46,536 nt of DNA from Lentimicrobium sp. (lineage in GTDB: Bacteria > Bacteroidota > Bacteroidia > Bacteroidales > Lentimicrobiaceae), in contig JANJXJ010000091.1 of NCBI GenBank assembly GCA_024709105.1, positions 1-46,536 on the forward strand, read 5' to 3'. The notes beneath the pieces are model-generated. The model was not told where the DNA came from. It worked only from the letters and a program-made list of their open reading frames with translations, and ran no database searches. The position numbers were made by a program, and so were the translations under genes. Each line of letters starts with the position of its first letter. Positions within the stretch are counted from its first letter, which is position 1. Shown here piece by piece: positions 16,628-25,860 of this stretch.

Positions 16628-17806
16628 TTGCTGCCTGGAGAGGAGCGTCTCAAGATGGTGCTCTTTAATTCCAAAAAATGTTTTTAACTCGTCAATCCTT
16701 TTTAAAACTGAAGAAATGGGTTGATGAACCGCTTTTTTTCTGATCCCTGTTATCATTACATTTTTGGGAGTGTGCTCAGTTGCAATAAATTCCATTACGC
16801 TGGTTTTGTAGCCCCAGGCCTCAAGATAAAGTGCCCTGAGCGAGTCGGTTAGTGTTTCGGCTTGTCTTTCTTCGAAAATGCCAAACCTGGTAATCTCTTT
16901 CATGATATTTCCCGGATTGATCTGTTTTCTGATTTGTTTGTGGCAGCATGGTGCAACCATAATTACCTCAGCGCCAGAAGTTATGCCTCTGTATATGGCC
17001 TCGTCAGTAGCTGTGTCGCAGGCATGCAGGGCAATCAGCACATTGATTTGCTTAAGCTGAGCATCGGCTATGCTTCCTGTTTCAAAATTTAAAGTCTCAA
17101 ATCCTGATTTCTGAGCAACCGAATTACAGAAATCTACCAAAGCCGGCCTCAGCTCAACACCTGTCATGGAAAATGGAATTGAGGATTTCTGCCTGAGATA
17201 ATCGTAAAGGGCAAATGTCAGGTATCCCTTTCCTGAACCCATATCAGCAATGACAAAGTTTTCAGGAAGTGAAGCATTTGACAGCACATCATCAACCAGG
17301 GAAACATAATGATTGATCTGTTTGAATTTATCCTGCATGTCGGCTTTTACTCTGAACCCGGAATTCAGGACTCCCAGTTCACGGAGGTAAATATTGTTTT
17401 CAGCGGAAATCGGCCTGTTCTTGATTTTATCGTGCCTGAAAACCGGAAGTTCGGTGGATGAGGGTGGTTTTCGAAGCAGCCTGCTGTTGCCTTTTTTATT
17501 GCTGGCATATAAAAAGTCGGCATCGGATGTAAACAAATCGGCGTTAAAAAATTCTTCGTTCAGCAGCGTTTCAATCTGTTCAGCAGCTTTTTCAAGATTA
17601 AAGTTGCTGGTGATGTCTTTGGTGGAATACCTTGCTACAAACGAAAGCATAGGCACATTTTTTATAATTACAGGTTTTACAAAAACATTGTTCAGCACCG
17701 AAGCCCTTGCTCTTTTATTGCTGATTGTCAGCTTGATAAATTTTGATAATTCAAAACTTTCTTTCAACTTATCAATCAAACCTGTAATATTTTCATTTTT
17801 CGACAT
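16625..17806 (-). CDS. Methyltransf_32-family SAM-dependent methyltransferase
   Basis: Class I SAM methyltransferase of the GSTCD-like Methyltransf_32 group. Visible motifs are motif I DMGSGKGYLTFALYDYL, acidic GVELRPALVDF, LIALHACDTATDEAI and VAPCCHKQIRKQI. The His-Ala-Cys-Asp and Pro-Cys-Cys-His signatures are typical of the group. An N-terminal domain of about 180 residues precedes the catalytic part. The substrate is unknown, probably an RNA or a protein. The frame opens at 17875, but a -7 box TACCTTTG (17827-17834) lies inside that extension, so the ATG at 17806 (MSKNENI) is taken, giving 393 residues. Confidence 0.85.
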   Translation of the reverse strand: MSKNENITGLIDKLKESFELSKFIKLTISNKRARASVLNNVFVKPVIIKNVPMLSFVARYSTKDITSNFNLEKAAEQIETLLNEEFFNADLFTSDADFLYASNKKGNSRLLRKPPSSTELPVFRHDKIKNRPISAENNIYLRELGVLNSGFRVKADMQDKFKQINHYVSLVDDVLSNASLPENFVIADMGSGKGYLTFALYDYLRQKSSIPFSMTGVELRPALVDFCNSVAQKSGFETLNFETGSIADAQLKQINVLIALHACDTATDEAIYRGITSGAEVIMVAPCCHKQIRKQINPGNIMKEITRFGIFEERQAETLTDSLRALYLEAWGYKTSVMEFIATEHTPKNVMITGIRKKAVHQPISSVLKRIDELKTFFGIKEHHLETLLSRQQ

Positions 17807-17826
17807 GATCCGCTTTTTTGTTCCCG

Positions 17827-17834
17827 CAAAGGTA
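17827..17834 (-). promoter_or_regulatory. -7 element of the methyltransferase promoter
   Basis: Minus strand TACCTTTG, an exact TAnnTTTG match 20 bases before the ATG at 17806. No clear -33 box at the right distance. Confidence 0.5.
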
Positions 17835-17976
17835 TAAACTAATGCAACCGGATTGATTTGAATATGGTGAAACATAACCGATTGAGTTGTATTGTCAGTA
17901 TAATGGGGTAAAATTCATTCTATTTCTGGTTAAATTTCAGAATCTTTATACATTTACGACCGAAAAATTTCTGTTT

Positions 17977-19578
17977 ATGAACACACGTTTTACTCTGCTT
18001 TTGCTTCTTGCATTCACTTTCTTTTCAGCATTTTCCCAATCTGTTCCGGGTGATCCCTGGTTTGGTGAGAGTTGTACAAGCATTATGGTTGGAAAAAAAG
18101 CATCTGCTGATGGGTCGGTTATTACAGCCCATACCTGCGATGGCAATTACCGCACCTGGCTGCGTATGGAAAAATCTGCTGAACACGCCGATACCGCCAC
18201 ACATCTCGTATATAAAGGTACTTTGCATACCGAAACCCCCGACGACATGCGCAAACTTAAGGTTGCCGGGCGGATTCCTCAGGTTAAACACACTTATGCT
18301 TACCTGAATACGGCCTACCCTTCTCTTAATGAAAAACAGCTGGCCATGGGCGAAACTACTTTTGTAGGCCCCGATACCCTGGTAAACAAGGATGCCATGT
18401 TTCTTATTGAAGAGCTGCAGCGCATAGCCTTACAAAGATGCGACAATGCCAGAGATGCCATCAGGCTGATTGGCAATCTGATCAGGGAATACGGGTACGC
18501 AGATTATGGTGAGTGCATTACCATTGCCGATAAAAACGAAGTCTGGCAAATGGAAATTCTCGGTGAAGGTCCGGTAAGAAAAGGTGGGGTATGGGCTGCA
18601 CAGCGGATTCCGGATGATCATGTCGGGATCTCAGCAAATATTGCCAGAATTGGTGTGATTGATCTTTCAAAGCCCGATTATTTCATGGCCAGCGACAATG
18701 TTAAGGATGTTGCGCTGGAGTTTGGACTCTGGGATGGGAAAGAGCCCTTTAAATTCTGGAAAGCCTATGCCAATGCTGATAAACCATTTAAAATCAGGGA
18801 ATTTTATGTGCTTAACACGCTGGCTCCTTCACTCAATCTGAGCATGGAAATGGATGAGTTACCATTTTCTGTAAAACCCGAAAAGAAAGTTGATCTCGCA
18901 ACTCTCTCATCACTTTACAGAGCTACTTATGAAGGTACACAGTACGATATGACCCATAAGGTGAAGATGATCAGGAAGAATTATGACAAAAACCGCAAAG
19001 AAACCGGACAGGATACCATCATCAGTCCGGTTGCCAATCCCTGGCTTACTACCGATATGCGAAATACCCTGAACTATATTGCGCCCGGAACCATTGATTT
19101 TCAGCGTACTGTGTCTGTTGCCTGGTGTTCATATTCACACATTACTCAGCTTAGAAGCTGGCTGCCCGATGAAGTTGGTGCAGTTTCCTGGTTTTCGTTC
19201 GACAACCCGGGACAGAGCCCCCGCATTCCGGTTTTTGCCGGAGCACTTAATGTGCCGGCAAAATGGGAAGTATGCGGACAAAAAAAGTACCGCGAAGATG
19301 CTGCTTTGTGGGGTTTTCGCAAAGCAAACAAGCTGGCTACGGTTTCCTGGGGAAAGACATCAAAAATAGTGATGGAGAATGTACTTGACTTTGAAAATAA
19401 AGCTGCAATGGAAATGCCAGCCCTTGAGCTTAAAGCAAGTGCCCTGATCAAAGAAGGCAAAACCGAAGATGCCAGAAAACTGCTTACCGGCTATTCCAGC
19501 GACTTTTCAGGTGCAGCATTACAACGCTGGGCAAATCTTGAGGTTAAATTCTGGGAAATGTTTGGCAGGGGATTCTGA
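17977..19578 (+). CDS. peptidase family C69 dipeptidase, secreted
   Basis: Periplasmic or secreted dipeptidase of the N-terminal-nucleophile (Ntn) C69 family. The chosen ATG (17977) gives a signal peptide MNTRFTLLLLLAFTFFSAFS; the frame extends 30 codons upstream without a better start. The catalytic cysteine is Cys33 in ESCTSIMVGKKASADGSV, to be exposed after propeptide removal. Further family features are HTCDGNYRTW, GECITIADKNEVWQMEILGEG and the C-terminal ALWGFRKANKLATVSWG. The roughly 530-residue length is normal. It is divergent from the methyltransferase gene and convergent with kynU. Probable role: peptide scavenging. Confidence 0.9.
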   Translation: MNTRFTLLLLLAFTFFSAFSQSVPGDPWFGESCTSIMVGKKASADGSVITAHTCDGNYRTWLRMEKSAEHADTATHLVYKGTLHTETPDDMRKLKVAGRIPQVKHTYAYLNTAYPSLNEKQLAMGETTFVGPDTLVNKDAMFLIEELQRIALQRCDNARDAIRLIGNLIREYGYADYGECITIADKNEVWQMEILGEGPVRKGGVWAAQRIPDDHVGISANIARIGVIDLSKPDYFMASDNVKDVALEFGLWDGKEPFKFWKAYANADKPFKIREFYVLNTLAPSLNLSMEMDELPFSVKPEKKVDLATLSSLYRATYEGTQYDMTHKVKMIRKNYDKNRKETGQDTIISPVANPWLTTDMRNTLNYIAPGTIDFQRTVSVAWCSYSHITQLRSWLPDEVGAVSWFSFDNPGQSPRIPVFAGALNVPAKWEVCGQKKYREDAALWGFRKANKLATVSWGKTSKIVMENVLDFENKAAMEMPALELKASALIKEGKTEDARKLLTGYSSDFSGAALQRWANLEVKFWEMFGRGF

Positions 19579-19625
19579 TTTACAGTCGCTTCATGGCTGA
19601 ATACCAACGTTTTGCTGCAGGTTTT

Positions 19626-20822
19626 TCATTTACAGGTTTTTACAACATCCCCCAAAATGCCGATGGCATCTCTGAGTTGTGTATCATTGAGATAAGGCGC
19701 CGGCCCGAAACGCAGGGAATGGCCTCTGTAATCGCAAAGAACACCTGCTGAATTCAGCTTGTTGAAGAGTTCACCGGCTTTGCCGGACCTGAAGACTAAA
19801 AATCCGCCTCTCTGGCTGAGGCTGATTTCATTGTCAATGGATATTATTTCAGGATTCAGGCCGAGATTGAGAAATTCACCGGCAAGTAAACCAATCTGAT
19901 GCTGACTGACCTTCCTCAGGAATTCAGGATTCAGCTCCTGCTTCTTAAAAAAGTCAAAAACGCCTGCAGCTCTGTAATGTGAAACCGGATCGTAAGTTGA
20001 GCCTGCAAACAAATCATCACCAGTTCCATAGCCAACCTTGCCGGTTTTTTTCTCAGCCAGCATGCTGAATTCGCTGAACCAGCCGGTAATGACCGGCCGT
20101 CCTTCATATGAAGCCGGGAATCTTAAAAAACAATTGCCTTCTCCCAGCTGGCAGTATTTGTATCCACCGCCGGCAATAAAAGTCTGTTCAAGCCCTGATT
20201 CTTTGATGGAAAAAGGAACTGCATTCAGGCTGTGATAGGTGTCCACCAATAATTCGCAGTCGTTCTTTAAACATTCACCTGCTATTTCAGCAAGACCGGG
20301 ATTGATGATGCCGGTTTCAAAAAACACCGAAGAAACCATCACCGCAGCCGTTTTATGGTTGATTTTATCTTTTATCCTTTCCGAAATCCGGTCCACCGGC
20401 CACGAAGGGACTTTTATTACTTCAATCCCTTCTTCTGCAAGCCTGTCAAGTTGTCTGCGGATGGTGTGAAACTCACCGTCTGTGGTTATGAGCCTGGGTT
20501 TGTCTTTCAGATTTAATGATGACAGAAATCTGATAACAAGTTCGTGCGTATTTGACCCAAGAACCATTTGTCCGGAAGAATCACCGAGCAGTCTTTTAAA
20601 TCCTGATTTTACCTCATTGGCTTTCGCAAAAGCTTTGTCCCATTTTTCATCAACATGCAGGGCTGCATCATTCCAGGCTTCCATCATGCATTTGGCGGCA
20701 ACATCGGGCCAAGCCTGATGAGAATGCCCGGTAAGCAATAGCCTGTCGTTTACCCTGAATGCAGTATAATGCGAAGCAAGCAGGTTTTTTGTTCCGGTAA
20801 GGTCGCTCAGTGTGTAACTCAT
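19626..20822 (-). CDS. kynU: kynureninase-like PLP enzyme (class V aminotransferase fold)
   Basis: Probably cleaves kynurenine to anthranilate and alanine, using PLP. Fold markers are SNTHELVIRFLSSL, DGEFHTIRRQLDRLAEEG, VSSVFFETG, the PLP aspartate/His segment VDTYHSLNAVPFSI and the Schiff-base lysine in GGGYKYCQLGEGNCFLRFP. Classical kynureninases have GCGYKYLNGGPG here, so this is a divergent branch that begins with a typical LLLTGHSHQAWPD. The ATG at 20822 overlaps the TGA of kynA as ATGA, implying translational coupling; the longer frame to 20849 lies inside kynA. Function is inferred mostly from that coupling. Confidence 0.82.
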   Translation of the reverse strand: MSYTLSDLTGTKNLLASHYTAFRVNDRLLLTGHSHQAWPDVAAKCMMEAWNDAALHVDEKWDKAFAKANEVKSGFKRLLGDSSGQMVLGSNTHELVIRFLSSLNLKDKPRLITTDGEFHTIRRQLDRLAEEGIEVIKVPSWPVDRISERIKDKINHKTAAVMVSSVFFETGIINPGLAEIAGECLKNDCELLVDTYHSLNAVPFSIKESGLEQTFIAGGGYKYCQLGEGNCFLRFPASYEGRPVITGWFSEFSMLAEKKTGKVGYGTGDDLFAGSTYDPVSHYRAAGVFDFFKKQELNPEFLRKVSQHQIGLLAGEFLNLGLNPEIISIDNEISLSQRGGFLVFRSGKAGELFNKLNSAGVLCDYRGHSLRFGPAPYLNDTQLRDAIGILGDVVKTCK

Positions 20823-21607
20823 TTGCTGAATGATGAACGCACGGCCCACAGGTCGGGGAAAAGCGGATTAAACAATGATTTTTTCAGATAATCTACCCCT
20901 GCCGAGCCTCCGGTGCCAGGCTTGTAACCGATGGTTCGTTCCACCATTTTAACATGCCGGTAGCGCCATTCCTGAATGCCTTCGTCAAGGTCAACCATCA
21001 GCTCACAAAATTGAGCAAGAACAGGATTCTCTTTGTAAATGGCAAGTATCACCTCCTGCAGCTTTTCTGATGCTCTGGTGCTTTCCTGTACCCTGGCCTC
21101 CAGCAAGTCGGAAGGAACATTGTAGTTCATGCTACTAAGCAGCTGTATGAAGTCGGCCCATATGGAAGGTTCATGGTATCTGGTTTCCAGTTTCTTTTTT
21201 ATCTCCGGACTGTCCTCAAAACGGTGAATATGTATCTCTGATTTTAACCCGAGTTTAAACTCCAGTTCCCGCCACTGATATGACTGAAAACCGCTGGCTG
21301 TTTCGAGGTAATCGCGGAAAGACAGGAATTCCAGAGGAGTCATGGTTTCGAGAATATCTACCTGATGAACAAGCACTTTCATTATTGTTAACACCCGCTT
21401 CATGCTGTGAAAACACGATTGAATGTCATTTTTTTCGCGCATTAAACCTGAAATATAATCCAGTTCGTGCAGCATTTGCCTGAACCACAGTTCATAAGCC
21501 TGATGTATGACAATAAACAGCATTTCATCGTGCTCGCCGGGTGATTTAAATTCCTGCAGCGAAAGCAGTTCTTCAATTTTGAGATATGAATGGTAGGTAA
21601 GTGCCAT
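20819..21607 (-). CDS. kynA: tryptophan 2,3-dioxygenase
   Basis: Heme enzyme that oxidises L-tryptophan with O2 to N-formylkynurenine, the first step of the kynurenine route. Family motifs: TYHSYLKIEELLSLQ, EMLFIVIHQAYELWFRQMLHELD at the substrate pocket, PLEFLSFRDYLETASGFQSYQWRELE, the proximal heme histidine in EWRYRHVKMVERTIGYKPGTGGS and the closing FPDLWAVRS. At 262 residues it is normal for bacterial TDO. It is the first gene of a two-gene unit with kynU. No kynurenine formamidase or 3-monooxygenase is nearby. No convincing promoter was found in the 190 bases upstream. Confidence 0.95.
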   Translation of the reverse strand: MALTYHSYLKIEELLSLQEFKSPGEHDEMLFIVIHQAYELWFRQMLHELDYISGLMREKNDIQSCFHSMKRVLTIMKVLVHQVDILETMTPLEFLSFRDYLETASGFQSYQWRELEFKLGLKSEIHIHRFEDSPEIKKKLETRYHEPSIWADFIQLLSSMNYNVPSDLLEARVQESTRASEKLQEVILAIYKENPVLAQFCELMVDLDEGIQEWRYRHVKMVERTIGYKPGTGGSAGVDYLKKSLFNPLFPDLWAVRSSFSK

Positions 21608-21765
21608 GGAATTTTTATTTTGGTTCGGGCTGTGAAAATAATTAAATTCATAACGTAAAGGCCTGATATGGGAAAAAGATTGGTTCAGACAATCAAGTAT
21701 TAGTAGATTCGAAACATAGAGGTTTGATATTTAATTATTTAGCATAATTGCTCAACTCCTGAAAA

Positions 21766-21800
21766 TAAAAAAGCCTTGCAGAATTACTTCTCAAGGCTTT
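21766..21800 (-). terminator. terminator of the tmRNA gene
   Basis: AAGCCTTG pairs with CAAGGCTT (21771-21778/21792-21799). On the minus strand it is followed by a T run. It begins 3 bases past the tmRNA 3' end. Confidence 0.85.
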
Positions 21801-21802
21801 CG

Positions 21803-22173
21803 TGGAGATGGCGGGAGTCGAACCCGCGTCCAAACAGACAGCAATAATGCTTTCTACATGCTTAGTTTTCAGTTGATTGTCGGAAACGTACAGGGAGAAA
21901 ACCACCCAATACCTTTCTTATTCCTTTTGGTTTTGGTGCAGGCACCAGGACCTTACCTGCCTTATCGCGGCTTTTGCGATGCTCTTTACGGGACGCGGCC
22001 GCGCAAGGCTTCCCGGAGAGCAGTAGGCGGCTTAATCCTCTTGATTAAGCGGCGTACGCGTAATTGTAATCGTTGCCATTTGTAGGCTGTGTAAGTTGGG
22101 ATTAACGGGCCATGCTTACAACGCCCGGCATGCTTACAGTACCACTTCTCTGCTGTCAAAACCGGTCATCCCC
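21803..22173 (-). ncRNA. ssrA: transfer-messenger RNA
   Basis: Rescues stalled ribosomes by trans-translation. The 5' end GGGGATGACCGGTTTTGACAG and the 3' tRNA-like end with GGTTCGACTCCCGCCATCTCC pair as an acceptor stem (GGGGATG with CATCTCC). CCA is not encoded. The tag frame at 22045-22077 reads GNDYNYAYAA then TAA, so the full tag is AGNDYNYAYAA with the charged alanine. The stop lies in the classic helix 5 hairpin GCTTAATC/GATTAAGC. One-piece, 371 nt. Confidence 0.95.
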
Positions 22174-22185
22174 GGTTACATTTTG

Positions 22186-22193
22186 CAAAAATA
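22186..22193 (-). promoter_or_regulatory. -7 element of the ssrA promoter
   Basis: Minus strand TATTTTTG, an exact match, ending 13 bases before the mature 5' end at 22173. No clear -33 box. Confidence 0.55.
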
Positions 22194-22281
22194 GCGATTA
22201 ATTCAAAGATTTCGCTTATTTTTAGAGACTTATTTCCAAATTGGTTGTTATCAGTTCAATTTACGTGCCAAATTGTGGTAT

Positions 22282-25200
22282 ATGAGGTCTGGCAAATATA
22301 TTTTTATCCTTCTGTTGACCATTATTGCTGTTCAGGTGACTGCGCAGACCTTCCGTTTTACACGTTATGGTGAAGATGAAGGCCTTCCGGCCCCTTTGGT
22401 TAAGTCGGTTACCCGTGATGACAGAGGAGTTTTGTGGGCAGCTACCGACGATGGCCTGATTCGTTATGATGGCAGGGACTTTAAACTTTTTCGCAACGAA
22501 TTACCCGGCCCTTATGCAAAAAGTATAATCAGTACCGGTAAAAATAAATTATTGCTCACCAGCGATATGGGCATCAGTGAGATTACCGATATAAATGGTA
22601 TTGTAAATATTGAAACTATTGCCGCAGGCACAGTTTACCAAACCGATACTGCCATGTGGTTCCCGAAAGTATTTTACAGGGATTTTCTCGGGCGGTTGTG
22701 GGTGTCGGACAATGTCAGGGTGTACCAGTATATAAACGGTAAGTTTAAGTTTTATCCCATGGGCGAGGGTGTAATTACCAACAATTACAACCGCTCTTTT
22801 TCATTTGCTGATGACGGACAAAATAATTTCTTCGCTTTCTCCGAAACCGGCTTGATTTTCAGACTTAATGAAAAAACAGGTTCTTTTGAATCAATTCCTG
22901 TTCCGGTAAGATTTTCAGGAATTCATTCTGCTTACCTCTTTAAAAAGGGCAGGATTCTGATTGCGGCCCGCGAAGGCCTGTTTGAGATGCGGATTTCAAC
23001 AAATGGAACCCCCGCAACTGTTAGCAAAATCAGCTCACTTGAAATTTCGCATCTTGCCGGAAATTCAAAGGGTTATGTTTTTGCCGGCACCTGGTCGTCG
23101 GGTTTGTACCTTCTGGCTGAGGAAAATGGAAGTATCAGAACCATTCCGGTTAATGAGTATCCCGAAAAGGATGTCGCTTTTATTTTTGCAGATCAGGATG
23201 ATGATGTTTGGCTGGCTTCTGATGCAGGTATTATTCTGATGCAGGAAACTCTTTTTGGTAATCCATATTCAAGGCTAAGCGAGAATTACATTCAATCAAT
23301 CAATACTGATGCCCCGGGTAATGTTTATTTTACCGATGGTAACTCCATAAGCCTTGTGCCTGTTGAGGCCGGACAAGACGCCAGAAAATTGTTTGCCACT
23401 ACCTCATTTGTTTTGCAGGTATTGCCGGTTGATAATGGATTCTGGCTTTCAGATACTGATGGCAATATAACCTTTGTAAATCAGGAAGGGAAAGAGCGTA
23501 ACAAATTTAATTTCAGTCAGTTTGGAAAGGCAATTTTCAAGATGGTAATGACACCTGATGGCAGTATTTGGGCTTGTCAGGATGCCAATGATGCCATTAT
23601 CCGCATCAGTCCCGATAAAAACATCAGGCTTTATGGCAGAAGCAATGGGCTTACTTCCCGAACCATCAGCCTTCAGGTATCCCGGTCAGGACAATTGTTT
23701 GCCGGGGGTATGCTTGATTCGGCATATCTGTTTATTTATCACTCTGCAGGTGATAAATTTGTGAATCTGAGCGAAAAAGTTGAATTCAGAAGAAACATTG
23801 ATATAAATGTTAATGATCTGGTGATAGAGCCCGGGAATAATATCATCTGGCTGGGAACTTCATTCGGTTTGATACGTGCAGAAGCTGGAAGGTTTGAACG
23901 TGTTGATTTGGGAGTGCTGACAGATAATTCTGTCAAGGCGCTGGCTTTCGATTCGTTGGGGTATTTATGGTTTGCCAATAATAAAGGGCTGCATCGCTAC
24001 AAGGATGGCGATGTTGTAAGTTTTGACCAACGCTCGGGGTTGCCTTCCAAAACCATTGCATACCGTGGACTAATGGTTGATAAGAGTAACAAACTCTGGG
24101 TTGGTACATTGGCTGGCACTGCTGTTTCGCGTGCACTGGGGCATCCCCGTAAAACCCTGACTCCGGCAATTCAGATGCTGCTGGTAAATAATCAGAATTA
24201 TGAACTTGAAACTACCAAAGCCATCAACATCAGTAATAAAGGCTTTTTGAGCCTTAAAATTGCCTCTTCTGAATACCCTGCAAGGCAGATTCTTTATCAG
24301 CGCTGGATCGAAGGCATTGATTCTGCCTGGGTGAATCTATCTTCAGAAGGTGCCATAATTCTGGCCAATCTTAAACCGGGTGATTATAAGGTCAAGGTGA
24401 GGGCCCGCAGATCGGGGAATTATTCTTTCAGCGATCCTTTGGTGGTTCAGGTTTCAGTAGAAAGGGTCTGGTATGAGCGGTGGTGGATGTTGTTGTTATT
24501 CTTTTTTACATTGTTCTTCATTCTCAGGGCAGGGTTGCTCAGGCACTCTCGCAAACTGAGAACTGATAACGAAAAGCTGGAACACATTGTGGCAGAACGT
24601 ACCCGCGAAATGGTGAGGCAACGCGATCAGATTGAAGAGCAGAACCTCAGGATTATCCAGAAAAACGAAGCCTTGAACCTCAAATATGCCGAACTTGAAT
24701 TGGCCAAGAATCAGGCAGAGGAAGCCGCAAGAGCCAAAACTCAGTTTCTTTCAGTGATCAGCCACGAAATCCGTACACCTTTGAATGCTGTGATTGGCAT
24801 CACCCATTTGCTGATGAAGGAAAACCCGAGAACAGATCAGTTGGAGGATTTAAAGATTTTGAAGTTTTCTGCCGAAAGTCTGCTCACGCTCATCAATGAT
24901 GTACTTGATCTCAATAAAATTGAAGCAGGCAAGCTTCTGATTGAAAATATTGATTTTAATCTGCGCAATCTTGCCGAAGGTGTCAGAACCTCAATGATGC
25001 ATGAGGCCAACAACAAAGGGATTCTGATTAAATTGCAATACAGTGAAACACTCCCTCTTTTTGTAAAAAGTGATCCGCTGCGCCTGTCGCAGGTCTTAAA
25101 TAATCTGGTGAGCAATGCTGTGAAATTTACAGAAAAGGGCGGTGTACTTATAGATATTTCCTTAAAGTCGGAATATGATGATTCCCTGGAAGTAGAGTTT

Positions 25201-25860
25201 AACGTTTCAGACAGCGGAATAGGGATTCCCGAAGAGATGCACAGGAATATTTTCGAAGCATTTACCCAGGCTTCGGGAGATACTACCCGAAAATTCGGAG
25301 GAACAGGCCTGGGGCTGGCCATTACCCACAGACTTCTTCAGATGATGGGCAGTGAAATAAAATTGGTGAGCTCGCCGGGCGAAGGTTCAAGTTTTTCTTT
25401 TGTTCTTAACATGCAGAAATCTCCGAAAATGCTGGCTGAGCAGGCGGAGAATGAGCCTGATTCAGAAAGTTATAAATTTGATAATCAGAGAATACTGCTT
25501 GTTGAAGACAATAAAATAAACGCCATCATTGCCCGGAAATTTATCGAAGAGTGGAATCTGGAAGTAATTATTGCCAACAGTGGAGCTGATGCACTTGAAA
25601 AACTCAGGACTCATGGTTTTGATCTGGTGCTGATGGATTTACAGATGCCCGATATGGATGGTTATGAAACTACCCGCGAAATAAGAAATCTTGACCATAG
25701 TCACATAAAAGACATTCCGGTAATTGCCTTGTCGGCAACTTCAAAACAGGATGTACTGGAAAGACTGAATACTTCCGGGATTGATGATTTTGTCTCTAAA
25801 CCTTTTAATCCGGATGAACTTCTCGGTAAATTGAAGAAATATCTTTTGAAGGCGGACTGA
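22282..25860 (+). CDS. hybrid histidine kinase with two-component propeller sensor and receiver
   Basis: Membrane sensor kinase. Signal peptide (MRSGKYIFILLLTIIAVQVTAQ), then a periplasmic region of about 650 residues with Reg_prop propeller blades (GVLWAATDDGLIRYDG, NIIWLGTSFGLIRAEAGRF, YLWFANNKGLHRYKDG). A Y_Y_Y domain (about 670-727) and a single helix near 733-755 follow. The cytoplasmic part has a coiled coil, HisKA with His828 (SHEIRTPLNAVIG), HATPase (DSGIGIPEE, GGTGLGLAI) and a C-terminal receiver with Asp1119 (LVLMDLQMPDMDG). Unlike Bacteroides one-piece HTCS regulators it has no AraC HTH, so it needs an outside output. The frame opens at a TTG (22273); the ATG at 22282 is preferred. 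Its TGA abuts the stop codon of the convergent NtrC-like gene with no gap. Confidence 0.93.
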   Translation: MRSGKYIFILLLTIIAVQVTAQTFRFTRYGEDEGLPAPLVKSVTRDDRGVLWAATDDGLIRYDGRDFKLFRNELPGPYAKSIISTGKNKLLLTSDMGISEITDINGIVNIETIAAGTVYQTDTAMWFPKVFYRDFLGRLWVSDNVRVYQYINGKFKFYPMGEGVITNNYNRSFSFADDGQNNFFAFSETGLIFRLNEKTGSFESIPVPVRFSGIHSAYLFKKGRILIAAREGLFEMRISTNGTPATVSKISSLEISHLAGNSKGYVFAGTWSSGLYLLAEENGSIRTIPVNEYPEKDVAFIFADQDDDVWLASDAGIILMQETLFGNPYSRLSENYIQSINTDAPGNVYFTDGNSISLVPVEAGQDARKLFATTSFVLQVLPVDNGFWLSDTDGNITFVNQEGKERNKFNFSQFGKAIFKMVMTPDGSIWACQDANDAIIRISPDKNIRLYGRSNGLTSRTISLQVSRSGQLFAGGMLDSAYLFIYHSAGDKFVNLSEKVEFRRNIDINVNDLVIEPGNNIIWLGTSFGLIRAEAGRFERVDLGVLTDNSVKALAFDSLGYLWFANNKGLHRYKDGDVVSFDQRSGLPSKTIAYRGLMVDKSNKLWVGTLAGTAVSRALGHPRKTLTPAIQMLLVNNQNYELETTKAINISNKGFLSLKIASSEYPARQILYQRWIEGIDSAWVNLSSEGAIILANLKPGDYKVKVRARRSGNYSFSDPLVVQVSVERVWYERWWMLLLFFFTLFFILRAGLLRHSRKLRTDNEKLEHIVAERTREMVRQRDQIEEQNLRIIQKNEALNLKYAELELAKNQAEEAARAKTQFLSVISHEIRTPLNAVIGITHLLMKENPRTDQLEDLKILKFSAESLLTLINDVLDLNKIEAGKLLIENIDFNLRNLAEGVRTSMMHEANNKGILIKLQYSETLPLFVKSDPLRLSQVLNNLVSNAVKFTEKGGVLIDISLKSEYDDSLEVEFNVSDSGIGIPEEMHRNIFEAFTQASGDTTRKFGGTGLGLAITHRLLQMMGSEIKLVSSPGEGSSFSFVLNMQKSPKMLAEQAENEPDSESYKFDNQRILLVEDNKINAIIARKFIEEWNLEVIIANSGADALEKLRTHGFDLVLMDLQMPDMDGYETTREIRNLDHSHIKDIPVIALSATSKQDVLERLNTSGIDDFVSKPFNPDELLGKLKKYLLKAD

